The notes: generated from the sequence alone by a model not told the origin. Counted from the first letter of the stretch, positions 16,655-26,163 are shown. The stretch: 64,000 nt of DNA from Streptomyces coeruleorubidus (GCF_008705135.1 NZ_CP023694.1:3720001-3784000), one strand, 5' to 3'. Program-made: numbers and translations.

Positions 16655-18849
16655 GCCACCGGCCTCCGCTCGCCGCTGCTCTGGGACCGCTGGCTCGGCA
16701 CGGGGCCGCCGCCGGGCGCGCCGACCACACCGGTGCGCCGCAGCTTCTGCCAGCGCAGCCGGCCGCCGGTGAGGGCGGTGATCCAGGACTGGAGCAGGAC
16801 GACGTACATGAGCTGGCGGTAGAGGATCTGCTGGAGGGGCAGCGAGATGAGATGCGTCATGCGCTCGCGGTCGAGCCGGAAGGCGTAAGCCGCGCACACC
16901 GCCTGGATCGCCAGGACGCCGAGCCACGCGATGATCGTCTTCTGGGTCGGGCCGAACACGAGGCCGTAGACGAGGAACACGTCGATCAGCGGGGCCAGCA
17001 GGGGCGCCACGACCATGAAGAGGGACACCAGGGGCAGGCCCACGCGCCCGAAGCGGCCCGAGGCGCCCTTGTCCACCAGGGCCCGGCGGTGTTTCCAGAT
17101 GGCCTGCATGGTGCCGTACGACCAGCGGTAGCGCTGGGACCACAGCTGCTGGACCGTCTCGGGCGCCTCGGTCCAGGCACGGGCGTTCTCCGCGTAGACC
17201 ACGCGCCAGCCGTCGCGGTGCAGGGCCATGGTGATGTCGGTGTCCTCGGCGAGCGTGTCGTCGCTCATGCCGCCGACCCGTTCCAGGGCGCTGCGGCGGA
17301 AGGCTCCGACCGCGCCGGGGATCGTCGGCATGCAGTGCAGGACGTCGTACATCCGGCGGTCGAGGTTGAAGCCCATCACGTATTCGATGTGCTGCCAGGC
17401 GCCGATGAGGGTGTCCTTGTTGCCGACCTTGGCATTGCCCGCGACCGCGCCCACCCGCGGGTCGCCGAACGGCTGCACCAGTTCGCGCACGGTGGACGGT
17501 TCGAAGACCGTGTCGCCGTCCATCATCACGATCAGGTCGTAGCGGGCGTTGGCCACACCGCGGTTGAGCGCGGCCGGCTTGCCCGCGTTGAGCTGGCGGA
17601 CCACCCGGACGTTGGGCAGACCCATGGCCTCGACGATCCGTGCCGTGCCGTCGGAGGAGCCGTCGTCGATGACGAGGACCTCGATGGGGTGGTCACTGGC
17701 GGCGAGGGAACGGACCGTGTTCTCGATGCACTTGGCCTCGTTGTACGCCGGGACCAGGACCGACACCGGTTCGGTGATCGGCGCTCCCCAGCTGAAGCCG
17801 CGGCGGCGCACCCGGCGTGCGTGCAGCCCGGAGAGCACCAGCATCAGGACGAAACGGCCGATGACGAGGGTGCCGACGATCGCGAGGCCGACGACCAGCC
17901 CGTCGGTGAGGTGCTCCGAGGCCTGCACCAGGAAGATCCACGCCTTGCCCTTCCACTGCTCGAGGCCGGTGACCCGGGAGTGCGCGCTCGGGGCGTCCAG
18001 GGCCTCGGTGAGGTTGGCGAACTCGTACCCCTGCTCGCGCAGGTCGGGCAGCATGCGGTCCAGTGCCTCGACGGTCTGGTGGCGGTCGCCGCCGGAGTCG
18101 TGCAGCAGGACGATGGCGCCCTTGCCGCCCTTGGGCGTGGCCTTGCGGACGATCTCCTCGACGCCGGGCTTGCGCCAGTCCTCGCTGTCGGTGTTGTTGA
18201 CGACGGTGATGTAGCCGCGGCGGCCGATGTACTCGGTCACCGGCCAGGACAGGTTGTCCATGGCGCCGGCGAAGGAGGAGTACGGCGGCCGGAAGAGGGA
18301 GGTGCGGATACCCGCCGCGCCCGAGAGGGCGAGCTGGTTCTGGGACAGCTCCCAGTCGATGCGCTTCTTGGACTGGTAGGACAGGTCGGGGTGGTTGAAG
18401 GTGTGCAGACCGATCTCGTGGCCTTCCGCGACCATGCGCCCGACCAGGTCCGGGTAGCGCGAGGCCATGGTGCCGGTGACGAAGAAGACCGCGTGCGCGT
18501 CGTGCTTCTTCAGGACGTCCAGGACCTTCGGCGTCCAGACCGGGTCCGGGCCGTCGTCGAAGGTGAGGACCAGGCGGCGGTCGGGCACGCGCAGGCTCTC
18601 GGTGCGGCCGCTGCGGGTGTCGATGACCGGGCCGCCGTTCATGATCTTCTCCGGCACCTGGTCGGTGGCGGCGGGCGGCCGGACCCGGTGGTCGGCGAGG
18701 ATCTCGCTGTGCACGTAGCCGCGCAGCATGAGCATCGCCATCAGCGCGACGAGGACGAGCAGGGGCAGCAGCAGGCGCAGGGGCAGGCGGCGCCTGGAAC
18801 CGCCACGGGCTCGGGGCGCGGGCCCGGAACGGCGGGTACGGGATGCCAT
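16651..18849 (-). CDS. Fused polysaccharide deacetylase and processive glycosyltransferase (GT2)
   Basis: 732 residues. After a short cytoplasmic start and one membrane segment (~21-43) comes an external NodB domain: LTFDDGPDP (metal Asp at 98-99), GLHTFNHPD (His149, His153) and FRPPY. A second membrane region (~315-345) leads to a cytoplasmic GT2 domain: VSVLVPAYNEA, DDGSSDGT, MMDGDT, EDTDIT and the processive QRYRW motif, followed by four or so C-terminal membrane segments. It resembles PgaB plus PgaC joined in one chain and would polymerise and partly deacetylate a poly-N-acetylglucosamine. Its stop overlaps the acyltransferase start. MatAB-type function is inferred. Confidence 0.9.
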   Translation of the reverse strand: MASRTRRSGPAPRARGGSRRRLPLRLLLPLLVLVALMAMLMLRGYVHSEILADHRVRPPAATDQVPEKIMNGGPVIDTRSGRTESLRVPDRRLVLTFDDGPDPVWTPKVLDVLKKHDAHAVFFVTGTMASRYPDLVGRMVAEGHEIGLHTFNHPDLSYQSKKRIDWELSQNQLALSGAAGIRTSLFRPPYSSFAGAMDNLSWPVTEYIGRRGYITVVNNTDSEDWRKPGVEEIVRKATPKGGKGAIVLLHDSGGDRHQTVEALDRMLPDLREQGYEFANLTEALDAPSAHSRVTGLEQWKGKAWIFLVQASEHLTDGLVVGLAIVGTLVIGRFVLMLVLSGLHARRVRRRGFSWGAPITEPVSVLVPAYNEAKCIENTVRSLAASDHPIEVLVIDDGSSDGTARIVEAMGLPNVRVVRQLNAGKPAALNRGVANARYDLIVMMDGDTVFEPSTVRELVQPFGDPRVGAVAGNAKVGNKDTLIGAWQHIEYVMGFNLDRRMYDVLHCMPTIPGAVGAFRRSALERVGGMSDDTLAEDTDITMALHRDGWRVVYAENARAWTEAPETVQQLWSQRYRWSYGTMQAIWKHRRALVDKGASGRFGRVGLPLVSLFMVVAPLLAPLIDVFLVYGLVFGPTQKTIIAWLGVLAIQAVCAAYAFRLDRERMTHLISLPLQQILYRQLMYVVLLQSWITALTGGRLRWQKLRRTGVVGAPGGGPVPSQRSQSSGERRPVA

Positions 18850-19061
18850 GGGTGGTGGTACTCCGGGGTGGTGCGAGGGTGAAGTGCTGCGGGGACGGGG
18901 TGGTGCGGGGACGGCGCAGGCATGCTCCGCGGCGTCATCGGGTCCCTCCGCTCCAGGAGGACCGGGAGTTCGGGGCTTGAGATCCGGGGCGCCGGAGCGC
19001 CCTGTCCCCCCGGATCTCCTCTGGAGGGCGGACGCGGCGGGCGCCGCCCTCGCGACCGGGT

Positions 19062-20084
19062 CTAGACGGCGGGTGGCTGCTCGACGGGCGGTTGCGCGAC
19101 GGGCGGCTGGACGACGGGCGGCATCTCGGGCGGGCCTTCGGCGACCGTTTCGGTGCCGCCGTCGCCGGCGCCCGTGGGCTCGGTCGGTTCCGGCGTGGGC
19201 TCGACCGTCGGCGTCGGGTCGGTCGCCGGCGTGGTCGGCGGGTCCGCCGGCTCGGTCGGGGTCGGGTCGGTCACGCCCTTCCCCGGGGCCGGTGCGGTCG
19301 GGGTCGCCGTCGGCGAGGGCCCGGCGGTCGCGCCGGAACGGCCCGGGCTCGCGGAGGCCGCGGGTTCGAGGGCGCTGGGGCCGGGCGCAGGTGCCGTGGC
19401 CTCGCCGGTCGTCGGCGCGCTGCCCGGGGCGGTGGCGCCCGGGTCACCGGCCGGTGCCGACTCGGTGGGCTGCGGCGGGGTGTCGACCTGCCCGGCCGGC
19501 TGGCCCTCCTGCTGGCCCGGCACGGGCAGCCAGGGCGCGTTGGAGTTGCCCGACAGCAGCGTGGCGACGATGACGACGGCGTAGACCCCGCAGGCCAGGG
19601 CGACGGCTATGCCGATACGGCGGAGGCGACGGCTGCGGCGACCGGACTCGTCCACGAAGACGGGCCGGTCGGCGGTGCTCGCGCCGGTGTCCTCCTTGAC
19701 CTGCCGTAGGAACCCGTCCCCGAGCTGCACGGCGTCGAGCTGGACGGTGACCTCGTGCGGGTCGTGAGTGTGCCCGGCGAGGGTCCCGGCCCGGGCGTGC
19801 CCGACCGGGTCGGCGTCCTCCTGCCAGGGGTCGCGGACGGCCGGCCGGGTACCGGAAGCCGCCGCGAACGAGTCGGCCTCGCCCTCGCTCTGCCGGGGAA
19901 TGCCGCGCAGTATCTCCGTCAGCTCCGTCCCGGCGGACGGGCGGGTGCCCGTCACCTGGACGTCGCCGCCAGCGAAGACCTGCGTGGCTCTCCGGTCCGG
20001 GGCTCTGCCGTCCGCGGGGAGTTCACCGGTCGCCGTTGCGACCTGGGGCCATTCGGGTTGGGCGTCTTCTCGCCACGGTTTCAC
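19062..20084 (-). CDS. Single-pass membrane protein with Pro/Thr-rich external tail
   Basis: About 340 residues. An acidic cytoplasmic part holds ~150 residues, followed by a basic patch SGRRSRRLRRIG. One transmembrane helix (GIAVALACGVYAVVIVATLL) comes next, and then ~170 residues rich in proline, threonine, alanine and glutamate (PTPTVEPTPEPTEPT, PPVVQPPVAQPPVEQPPAV). The outside tail looks like a cell-wall spacer and may be glycosylated. No enzyme motif. GTG at 20084 (VKPWRE) or 20090 are the possible starts; GGGGGGAAG precedes both. Same direction as the polysaccharide locus downstream, 212 bases away. Function unknown. Confidence 0.75.
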   Translation of the reverse strand: MKPWREDAQPEWPQVATATGELPADGRAPDRRATQVFAGGDVQVTGTRPSAGTELTEILRGIPRQSEGEADSFAAASGTRPAVRDPWQEDADPVGHARAGTLAGHTHDPHEVTVQLDAVQLGDGFLRQVKEDTGASTADRPVFVDESGRRSRRLRRIGIAVALACGVYAVVIVATLLSGNSNAPWLPVPGQQEGQPAGQVDTPPQPTESAPAGDPGATAPGSAPTTGEATAPAPGPSALEPAASASPGRSGATAGPSPTATPTAPAPGKGVTDPTPTEPADPPTTPATDPTPTVEPTPEPTEPTGAGDGGTETVAEGPPEMPPVVQPPVAQPPVEQPPAV

Positions 20085-20252
20085 ACGCACGCACTTCCCC
20101 CCACGGGATGGTTCAGGTGCGCGTACGACCTGAGCACCCGTCGTCCGGACCAGGTCCCCAACCCGTCCAGAGCGCCCCCCATTACCACACCGTGCTCAGG
20201 CGTCGAATGTAGCGCACGCGGAGGATATGTGCGGACCACGTGCCGAATCGTG

Positions 20253-21218
20253 TCACCGGTGAGACATCATGAGGACATCATCGGTGGCCGGAACCCACCC
20301 CCCGGCGGGCCTCCGAAGCCACCCCTCCTCCACCGCCAGCAGCGCCGCCGCCCGTCGCAGCGCGTCGAGCGCGGGGTGCGTCAGGCCCTTGCGCCACACC
20401 AGCGAGACGGGGGAAAGCGGAACGGGATCGACCAGAGGACGGGACACCGTCGCCGGCAGAGCCGGGAACCCCACGACGGCCAGGACCGGGTTACGCGTAC
20501 GGGCCATGACCCGCTGGAACTCCTCCTCCCCCACGGCCAGGGGTGCCGGTGGTGCGATCTCGATGCCCCGCCCCTCGAACAGCAGCCGCGCGAGGCCGGT
20601 CCACTCCGGCGTCCGGGGATTGCCGGCACCCGCGTAGACGGTCTCGCCGGCCAGCTCGGCGAGCGGCACCTCCGCCAGCGCGGCCAGCCGGTGGTCCTCG
20701 GGCAGTACGACAGCCATCGGCTCGTACCGCACGGGCTGGTGGTCGAGCCCGGACCGCAGCGCCGGGTCCAGCCCGGCGAACCGTCCGAACGACGCGTCCA
20801 GCCGGCCCGCGAGCAACTCCCCGGCGGCCCCGGTCAGGCCGCTCTCGTAGCGGGCCATCAGCTCATGCCCGGGGGCGAGTTCACGCGCCCGGTGCAGCAC
20901 GCGGCGCGGTGTGACCAGGCCCGGGGAGTTGAGGTCCACCAGCAGGGGCCGGGCCTGGTCGAAGGCGGCGAGCAGTTCCTCCTGCGCCTGGAGCACGCGG
21001 CGGGCGTACGGCAGCAGCCGCTCTCCGTCGGGCGTGAGCGTCACCTGCCGGGTGGTCCGCACGAACAACTCGGCGCCCAGTTCCCGCTCCAGCCGCCGCA
21101 CGTCCCGGCTGAGTGCCTGCTGGGCCGTGTGGAGGCGCACCGCGGCGCGGGTGAAGTGCAGTTCCTCGGCGACTGTGACGAAGGCACGCAGGAGTCGGGG
21201 GTCGAGGTGGCCGGGCAT
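20253..21218 (-). CDS. LysR-family transcriptional regulator
   Basis: 321 residues. N-terminal winged helix LDPRLLRAFVTVAEELHFTRAAVRLHTAQQALSRDVRRLERELGAELFVRTTRQVTLTPDGERLL is the LysR DNA-binding domain. The rest is a periplasmic-binding-like effector domain. Its effector and targets are unknown. Usually such genes act on themselves and a neighbour; here the neighbours in the same direction are the Pro-rich protein and the polysaccharide genes, so regulation of those is possible but not shown. Confidence 0.92.
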   Translation of the reverse strand: MPGHLDPRLLRAFVTVAEELHFTRAAVRLHTAQQALSRDVRRLERELGAELFVRTTRQVTLTPDGERLLPYARRVLQAQEELLAAFDQARPLLVDLNSPGLVTPRRVLHRARELAPGHELMARYESGLTGAAGELLAGRLDASFGRFAGLDPALRSGLDHQPVRYEPMAVVLPEDHRLAALAEVPLAELAGETVYAGAGNPRTPEWTGLARLLFEGRGIEIAPPAPLAVGEEEFQRVMARTRNPVLAVVGFPALPATVSRPLVDPVPLSPVSLVWRKGLTHPALDALRRAAALLAVEEGWLRRPAGGWVPATDDVLMMSHR

Positions 21219-21267
21219 GCCGTGAACCTACAGCGGCGGACTGCCCGCCCGGCGCCCCGGCGACCCC

Positions 21268-22140
21268 TCAGCCCTGGCGACCTCCTCCGCCCCCGCGAAC
21301 CCGCCCAGGCCCCTCGCCCTCACCCGCACACCCGCCCGAAACCGAACCGGCGCCGGCACCCGCACCCGTCACTTCGCCCGCCGGAACATCCCCACCGGGC
21401 AGCTCCTTCGACGGAACCTGCCCCAGGCGGTGCCGGGGCACAGTGCGCACGGGCGGACGGGTCAGCGTGATCTGGCGGACGACCTGCTGGAAGCACGTGA
21501 GCGCCGCCAGCCCGGGCAGGGCGGCCGCCGCTGTACCGAGGACGGTCCTCGGCGCCTGGGCGACACACAGCAGCACGGCGACACACGAGAAGACCAGCAC
21601 CACACACCAGGAGTGCACGGCGCGGCGCTGGTGCAGCGCGGCCCGCAGGACGGACAGCGAGGCCACCAGCCAGGGCCCGTACACCAGCAGGGGCCACCAG
21701 GCGCCGAGGCTGCGCTCCGCGGGGGACAGCGCGGCCAGGCGCAGCGGGTCGTAGGCGACCATGCCGCTCAGGAGACTCACCGCGGAGGCGATGACGGCCG
21801 CCAGGGCGGCGATGAGGAAACTGGTGGTGCGGAGCAGGCGGGGGGTTCTGCGGGCCCGCACCTTGCGGTGGCGCCGGGGGACCTCCCGCACGGGCGGCAG
21901 TTCCTCGGTGATGTCCTGGAGCCGCTGCATGCGCTCGCCCGGGGCCGGGTCCGCGGGGGCGGCCGGTGCCGCGTCACGCGGGGCGGGGATCCTCGACTCC
22001 TGCTCCCCGAGTGCCTCCTCGAGGATGAACGCCAGTTCCTCGGCCGGGTCCCAGGTCGGGTCCGGTGGTGTCAGGGGAGTAATGAAATCCCGGGTCGGAG
22101 CCCGGTGTCGGCCGGTGCCCTCGATTTTGTTGTCATACAT
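21268..22140 (-). CDS. DUF2637 / SpdB-like membrane protein
   Basis: 290 residues. The central part has about four hydrophobic segments (SFLIAALAAVIASAVSLLSGMVAY, AWWPLLVYGPWLVASLSVL, CVVLVFSCVAVLLCVA, LGTAAAALPGLAALTCF), the DUF2637 layout also found in Streptomyces plasmid spread (Spd) proteins. The N-terminal part is acidic and hydrophilic. The C-terminus is a glycine-rich run that may be a drifted end. ATG at 22140 has no good ribosome site. It follows a small gene on the same strand. Role unknown; chromosomal copies are common. Confidence 0.8.
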   Translation of the reverse strand: MYDNKIEGTGRHRAPTRDFITPLTPPDPTWDPAEELAFILEEALGEQESRIPAPRDAAPAAPADPAPGERMQRLQDITEELPPVREVPRRHRKVRARRTPRLLRTTSFLIAALAAVIASAVSLLSGMVAYDPLRLAALSPAERSLGAWWPLLVYGPWLVASLSVLRAALHQRRAVHSWCVVLVFSCVAVLLCVAQAPRTVLGTAAAALPGLAALTCFQQVVRQITLTRPPVRTVPRHRLGQVPSKELPGGDVPAGEVTGAGAGAGSVSGGCAGEGEGPGRVRGGGGGRQG

Positions 22141-22152
22141 GGCGCGGCCCGA

Positions 22153-22398
22153 CTATTCCGCAAGCGCGAATGCGGGCCATTCCGTCGCACTGATCCACCG
22201 TCGCGCAAGATCCTTTTCCAGCACGCTCATGATGTCGATGAAATCGCGCAGAACCGGCTCGGTCACTTGCAGTGTGACCGGGCAACCGCCGTTGGTGAGC
22301 GTGCCGTTGACTGTGGCCGACGAGTGCGCCGGAGCGGGAATGTAGGTGTACGGGCCGAGCGTTACCGCCCAACCGTCTTTCCTGGTCGCCTCGGTCAT
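22153..22398 (-). CDS. Small hypothetical protein
   Basis: 81 residues beginning MTEATRKDGWAVTLGPYTYIPAPAHSSATVNG and ending WPAFALAE. It has no membrane segment and no motif I recognise. The DNA here (22130-22520) is visibly richer in A/T than its surroundings, which, together with the SpdB-like partner just downstream, hints at a plasmid-derived or acquired unit. ATG at 22398 is chosen because the sequence upstream is arginine-rich and non-protein-like. The ribosome site is weak. Confidence 0.6.
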   Translation of the reverse strand: MTEATRKDGWAVTLGPYTYIPAPAHSSATVNGTLTNGGCPVTLQVTEPVLRDFIDIMSVLEKDLARRWISATEWPAFALAE

Positions 22399-22608
22399 GT
22401 ACCGACTAACCGTCGCCCCTCTCCGGCGGATGCGCGGCAAACGAGTGAAGGATTTTCCCGTTGAGCATCTTTTCCATGCGCCATGAGGAGCATGAGGAAT
22501 ATCTATATCCCTGTATGAAGAACACAAGGCGGTCCTACAACCCAGGTGCGTGAGTCCGTGACGAACAGGTGTTGGACCAGTCGATCACCGCCGGGTGACG
22601 GTGGACGC

Positions 22609-23817
22609 ATGCCGCGCCTCACCCCCTACCGCCGCCTCTTCCGCCTGCCGGGCGCCGGTGCGTTCACCGCCGGCAACCTGATCGCCCGGCTGCCGATGGG
22701 CATGTTCAGCGTCAGCGCGGTCGTCATGATCGCCGGGACGCGGGGCTCCTACGCCCTCGCCGGTGCCGTCACGGCGACCGGGCTCGCGGCGACCGCGGTG
22801 GTGGCGCCGTGGACCGCGCGGCTCGTCGACCGCCACGGGCAGGCCCGGGTGGCCCTGCCCGCCACGGTGATCGCCGTCCTCGGCTCGCTCGCGCTGCTGC
22901 TGTGCGTGCGCCATGGCGCCCCCGACTGGACCCTGTTCGCCTCCTACGCCGCCACCGCCACGACCCCCAACACCGGCGGCATGTCCCGGGCCCGCTGGGC
23001 GTATCTGCTGGCCGGTGACGCCAAGGCGCTGCACACCGCCAACTCCTTCGAGCAGGCCGCGGACGAGCTGTGCTTCATGCTGGGCCCGGTTCTGGCGGCC
23101 TTCCTGTGCGGGGCGTTCTTCCCCGAGGCGGGCACACTCGTCGGCGCGGTGCTGCTGCTGACGGGAATGCTCCTGTTCACGACCTGGCGCGCGACGGAGC
23201 CGCCGGTCCGCGCGCACATACCCGCGAAGGCGCCGCTGAGCGCCCCCGGCATGCCCCCGCTGCTCGCGGTCTGCCTGGCGATGGGCACGGTGTTCGGCTC
23301 GACGGAGGTCGTCACGCTCGCCTTCGCGGACGAACGGGGTCACCGGTCGGCGGCCGGTGTCGTGCTCGCGCTCCAGGCGGCGGGCTCGTGCGCGGCGGGC
23401 CTGCTGTACGGCCCTTCGAAGCCCACCGGGCCGGCCGCGCCCCGACTGCCGTAGTGCGTGGCCGCGATGACCGCGCTGCTGACCCTGCCCCTCCTCGCGG
23501 CCGTCCTCACCGGTTCGCTCCCGCTCCTGGCGGGTGCGCTGCTGATCGCCGGAATGGCGACGGCCCCGACGATGGTCACCACCATGACGCTGGTCCAGCA
23601 GCGCACCCCGGAGGGCCGGCTGAACGAGGGCATGACCCTGGCGGTGACCGGCCTGCTCGGCGGCATCGCCTGCGGCAGCGCGCTCGGCGGCTGGACGGTG
23701 GAGTGCCTGTCGGCGACGGCGGGGTACGGCATCCCGGTGACGGCGGCGGCCGTGGCCCTGGCGCTGTCCCTGCGCGGGACGTCGAATCGCTTCACTGATC
23801 AGCGCACGCCCCATTGA
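22609..23817 (+). pseudogene. MFS transporter gene interrupted by an in-frame TAG
   Basis: Reading in one frame from ATG 22609 gives 281 residues of a major facilitator protein (LFRLPGAGAFTAGNLIARLPMGM, DRHGQARVALPATVIAVLG, AGLLYGPSKP). A TAG at 23452-23454 follows, and then the same frame continues CVAAMTALLTLPLLAAVLTGSLPLLAGALL to a natural stop at 23817. The sum, 402 codons and about twelve membrane segments, is the normal length of the family. A single change, most simply TGG to TAG, has split it; there is no frameshift. The first part would lack the last four helices, so transport is probably lost unless the TAG is read through or is a sequencing error. Confidence 0.85.
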
Positions 23818-23842
23818 CGCTCTCCCACACCCCACATACGTT
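23814..23842 (+). promoter_or_regulatory. Vegetative-type promoter of the GH31-lacI operon
   Basis: TTGACG (23814-23819), 17-base spacer, TACGTT (23837-23842). It overlaps the stop of the MFS gene. The start point would fall at about 23849, inside the palindromic operator. Confidence 0.75.
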
Positions 23843-23846
23843 CTTT

Positions 23847-23864
23847 CGTCGAAGCGCTTCGACG
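23847..23864. promoter_or_regulatory. LacI-type operator
   Basis: CGTCGAAGCGCTTCGACG is an 18-base perfect palindrome with the central CG usual for LacI/GalR operators. It lies on the predicted transcription start, so the repressor encoded by the second gene of the operon would block initiation. Confidence 0.8.
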
Positions 23865-23907
23865 TCACGTGCCGGTCCCCGCGGGCACGGGAAGAAGGAC
23901 CCCCCAC

Positions 23908-26163
23908 ATGAAGTTCACCGACGGCTACTGGCTGCTCCGGGAGGGCGTCACGGCGGCGTACCCGGCCGAGGTGCTCGACGTCACCGAGTCGGACGGCGCC
24001 CTGGAGATCCACGCACCGACCCGGCCCGTCCGCTCCCGCGGGGACCTGCTGAAGGGCCCCGTCCTGACGCTCCGCGCGCACACGCCCATGCCCGACGTCA
24101 TCGGCCTGACGCTGACGCACTTCACGGGAGGGGAGCCGCGGGGTCCCGAGTTCGAGCTCACCGGGTCGGGCGCCACCCCGCGGATCTCCTGCAACGACGA
24201 GCACGCGACCCTGACCTCGGGCGAGCTGTCGGTCCGGGTGGCCCGCGGCGCCCCCTGGCACGTGGAGTTCCTCGCGCACGGCCGCACCCTCACCAGCAGC
24301 GGCGACAAGAGCATGGGCATCATGCGGGACGCGGCCGGCGCCCACCACCTGCGCGAGCAGCTGGTCCTCCAGGTCGGCACGTCCGTCTACGGCCTGGGCG
24401 AGCGCTTCGGCCCGCTGGTCAAGAACGGCCAGGTCGTCGACATCTGGCAGGCCGACGGCGGCACATGCAGCGAACAGGCCTACAAGAACGTCCCCTTCTA
24501 CCTCACGGACGCGGGCTACGGCGTCTTCGTCGACCACCCGGGCAAGGTGTCCTTCGAGGTCGCCTCGGAGGTCGTGTCCCGGGTGCAGTTCAGCGCGGAG
24601 ACGCAGGAGCTGACGTACTACGTCGTCCACGGTCCGACGCCGAAGGAGATCCTGCGCAAGTACACGGCCCTGACCGGCCGCCCGGCCCTGCCGCCCGCCT
24701 GGTCGTTCGGCCTGTGGCTGTCGACGTCCTTCACGACGTCGTACGACGAGAAGACGGTGACGTCCTTCATCGAGGGCATGCGGGAACGCGAACTCCCCCT
24801 GTCCGTCTTCCACTTCGACTGCTTCTGGATGCGCGAGTTCCACTGGTGCGACTTCCAGTGGGACGCCCGGGTCTTCCCCGACCCGGAGGGCATGCTGGCC
24901 CGGCTGAAGGCCCGTGGTCTGCGCGTCTCCGTCTGGATCAATCCGTACATCGCCCAGCGCTCCCCGCTGTTCGCCGAGGGCAAGGCGCTCGGGCATCTGC
25001 TGAAGCGCCCGGACGGCAGCGTGTGGCAGTGGGATCTGTGGCAGCCCGGCATGGCCCTGGTCGACTTCACCAGCCCGGCCGCCCGTGACTGGTACGCCGC
25101 CAAGCTGGAGGCGCTGCTCGCGCAGGGCGTCGACTGCTTCAAGACCGACTTCGGCGAACGGGTGCCGGTCGATGTGACCTGGTCCGACGGCTCCGACCCG
25201 GAGCGGATGCACAACTACTACACGTACCTGTACAACCGCACGGTCTTCGAGGTGCTCCGCAAGCACCGAGGCGAGGCGGAGGCCGTCCTCTTCGCCCGCT
25301 CGGCGACGGCGGGCAGCCAGCAGTTCCCCGTGCACTGGGGCGGCGACTGCGAGGCGACGTACGAGTCGATGGCCGAGTCGCTGCGCGGCGGCCTGTCCCT
25401 CGGGCTGTCCGGCTTCGGCTTCTGGAGCCATGACATCGGCGGCTTCGAGGGCACCCCGACCCCGGCCCTGTTCAAGCGCTGGCTGGCCTTCGGCCTGCTC
25501 TCCTCGCACAGCCGCCTGCACGGCAGCAGTTCCTACCGCGTCCCCTGGCTGTTCGACGAGGAGTCGGTGGAGGTCGCGCGCCACTTCATCCGGCTGAAGC
25601 TGCGCCTCATGCCCTACCTCTACGAGACGGCCCGGGCCGCCCACACCGAGGGCGTGCCGATGATGCGGGCGATGGTGCTGGAGTTCCCGGACGACCCGGG
25701 CTGCGCGCACCTGGAACGGCAGTACATGCTCGGCCCGGACCTCCTCGTGGCACCGGTGTTCAGCGACGAGGGCGACGTCACGTACTACGTCCCCGAGGGC
25801 ACCTGGACACACTTCCTCACCGGCGAGCAGGTGACCGGCCCGCGCTGGGTGCGCGAGCGGCACGCCTTCCTGAGCGTGCCGCTGCTGGTCAGGCCGGGTG
25901 CGGTGATCCCGGTGGGCGCGGTGGACGACCGCCCGGACTACGACCACGCCGACGGGGTGACACTGCGGGCGTACGGCCTTGGGCCCGGCGACGAGACGGC
26001 GGTACGGGTCGGGGACGTGACCTTCACGGTCGTACGCGAGGAAGACACCCTGCGGGCGACGTGCAGCGACCCGGCGGCTCCCTGGGCGCTCGCCGCAGCA
26101 GGACACGAGGTCCGGGCACCGGCCGGAACCCGCTCCCTGGCACTGGGGCCGGAGCCGACCTGA
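23908..26163 (+). CDS. Glycoside hydrolase family 31, alpha-xylosidase-like
   Basis: 751 residues. N-terminal beta-sandwich, then the GH31 barrel. The nucleophile is Asp414 in KTDFGE and the likely acid/base Asp509 in SHDIGGFEG. The sandwich QLVLQVGTSVYGLGERFGPLVKNG and HFDCFWMREFHWCDFQWD match YicI-like alpha-xylosidases rather than maltases. There is no signal peptide, so it acts inside on imported xylosyl oligosaccharides, perhaps from xyloglucan. Start at 23908 (MKFTDGYW) has AAGGA nine bases upstream. Its stop overlaps lacI (TGATG). Exact substrate is an inference. Confidence 0.92.
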   Translation: MKFTDGYWLLREGVTAAYPAEVLDVTESDGALEIHAPTRPVRSRGDLLKGPVLTLRAHTPMPDVIGLTLTHFTGGEPRGPEFELTGSGATPRISCNDEHATLTSGELSVRVARGAPWHVEFLAHGRTLTSSGDKSMGIMRDAAGAHHLREQLVLQVGTSVYGLGERFGPLVKNGQVVDIWQADGGTCSEQAYKNVPFYLTDAGYGVFVDHPGKVSFEVASEVVSRVQFSAETQELTYYVVHGPTPKEILRKYTALTGRPALPPAWSFGLWLSTSFTTSYDEKTVTSFIEGMRERELPLSVFHFDCFWMREFHWCDFQWDARVFPDPEGMLARLKARGLRVSVWINPYIAQRSPLFAEGKALGHLLKRPDGSVWQWDLWQPGMALVDFTSPAARDWYAAKLEALLAQGVDCFKTDFGERVPVDVTWSDGSDPERMHNYYTYLYNRTVFEVLRKHRGEAEAVLFARSATAGSQQFPVHWGGDCEATYESMAESLRGGLSLGLSGFGFWSHDIGGFEGTPTPALFKRWLAFGLLSSHSRLHGSSSYRVPWLFDEESVEVARHFIRLKLRLMPYLYETARAAHTEGVPMMRAMVLEFPDDPGCAHLERQYMLGPDLLVAPVFSDEGDVTYYVPEGTWTHFLTGEQVTGPRWVRERHAFLSVPLLVRPGAVIPVGAVDDRPDYDHADGVTLRAYGLGPGDETAVRVGDVTFTVVREEDTLRATCSDPAAPWALAAAGHEVRAPAGTRSLALGPEPT

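Noticed and set aside
22609..23454. A genuine short 281-residue MFS protein
   Set aside because: The same frame continues as MFS sequence after the TAG up to the normal family length, so truncation is more likely.
22585..26106. A 1173-codon open frame antisense to the MFS and GH31 genes
   Set aside because: It mirrors the codon bias of GH31 on the other strand and has no recognisable domain.
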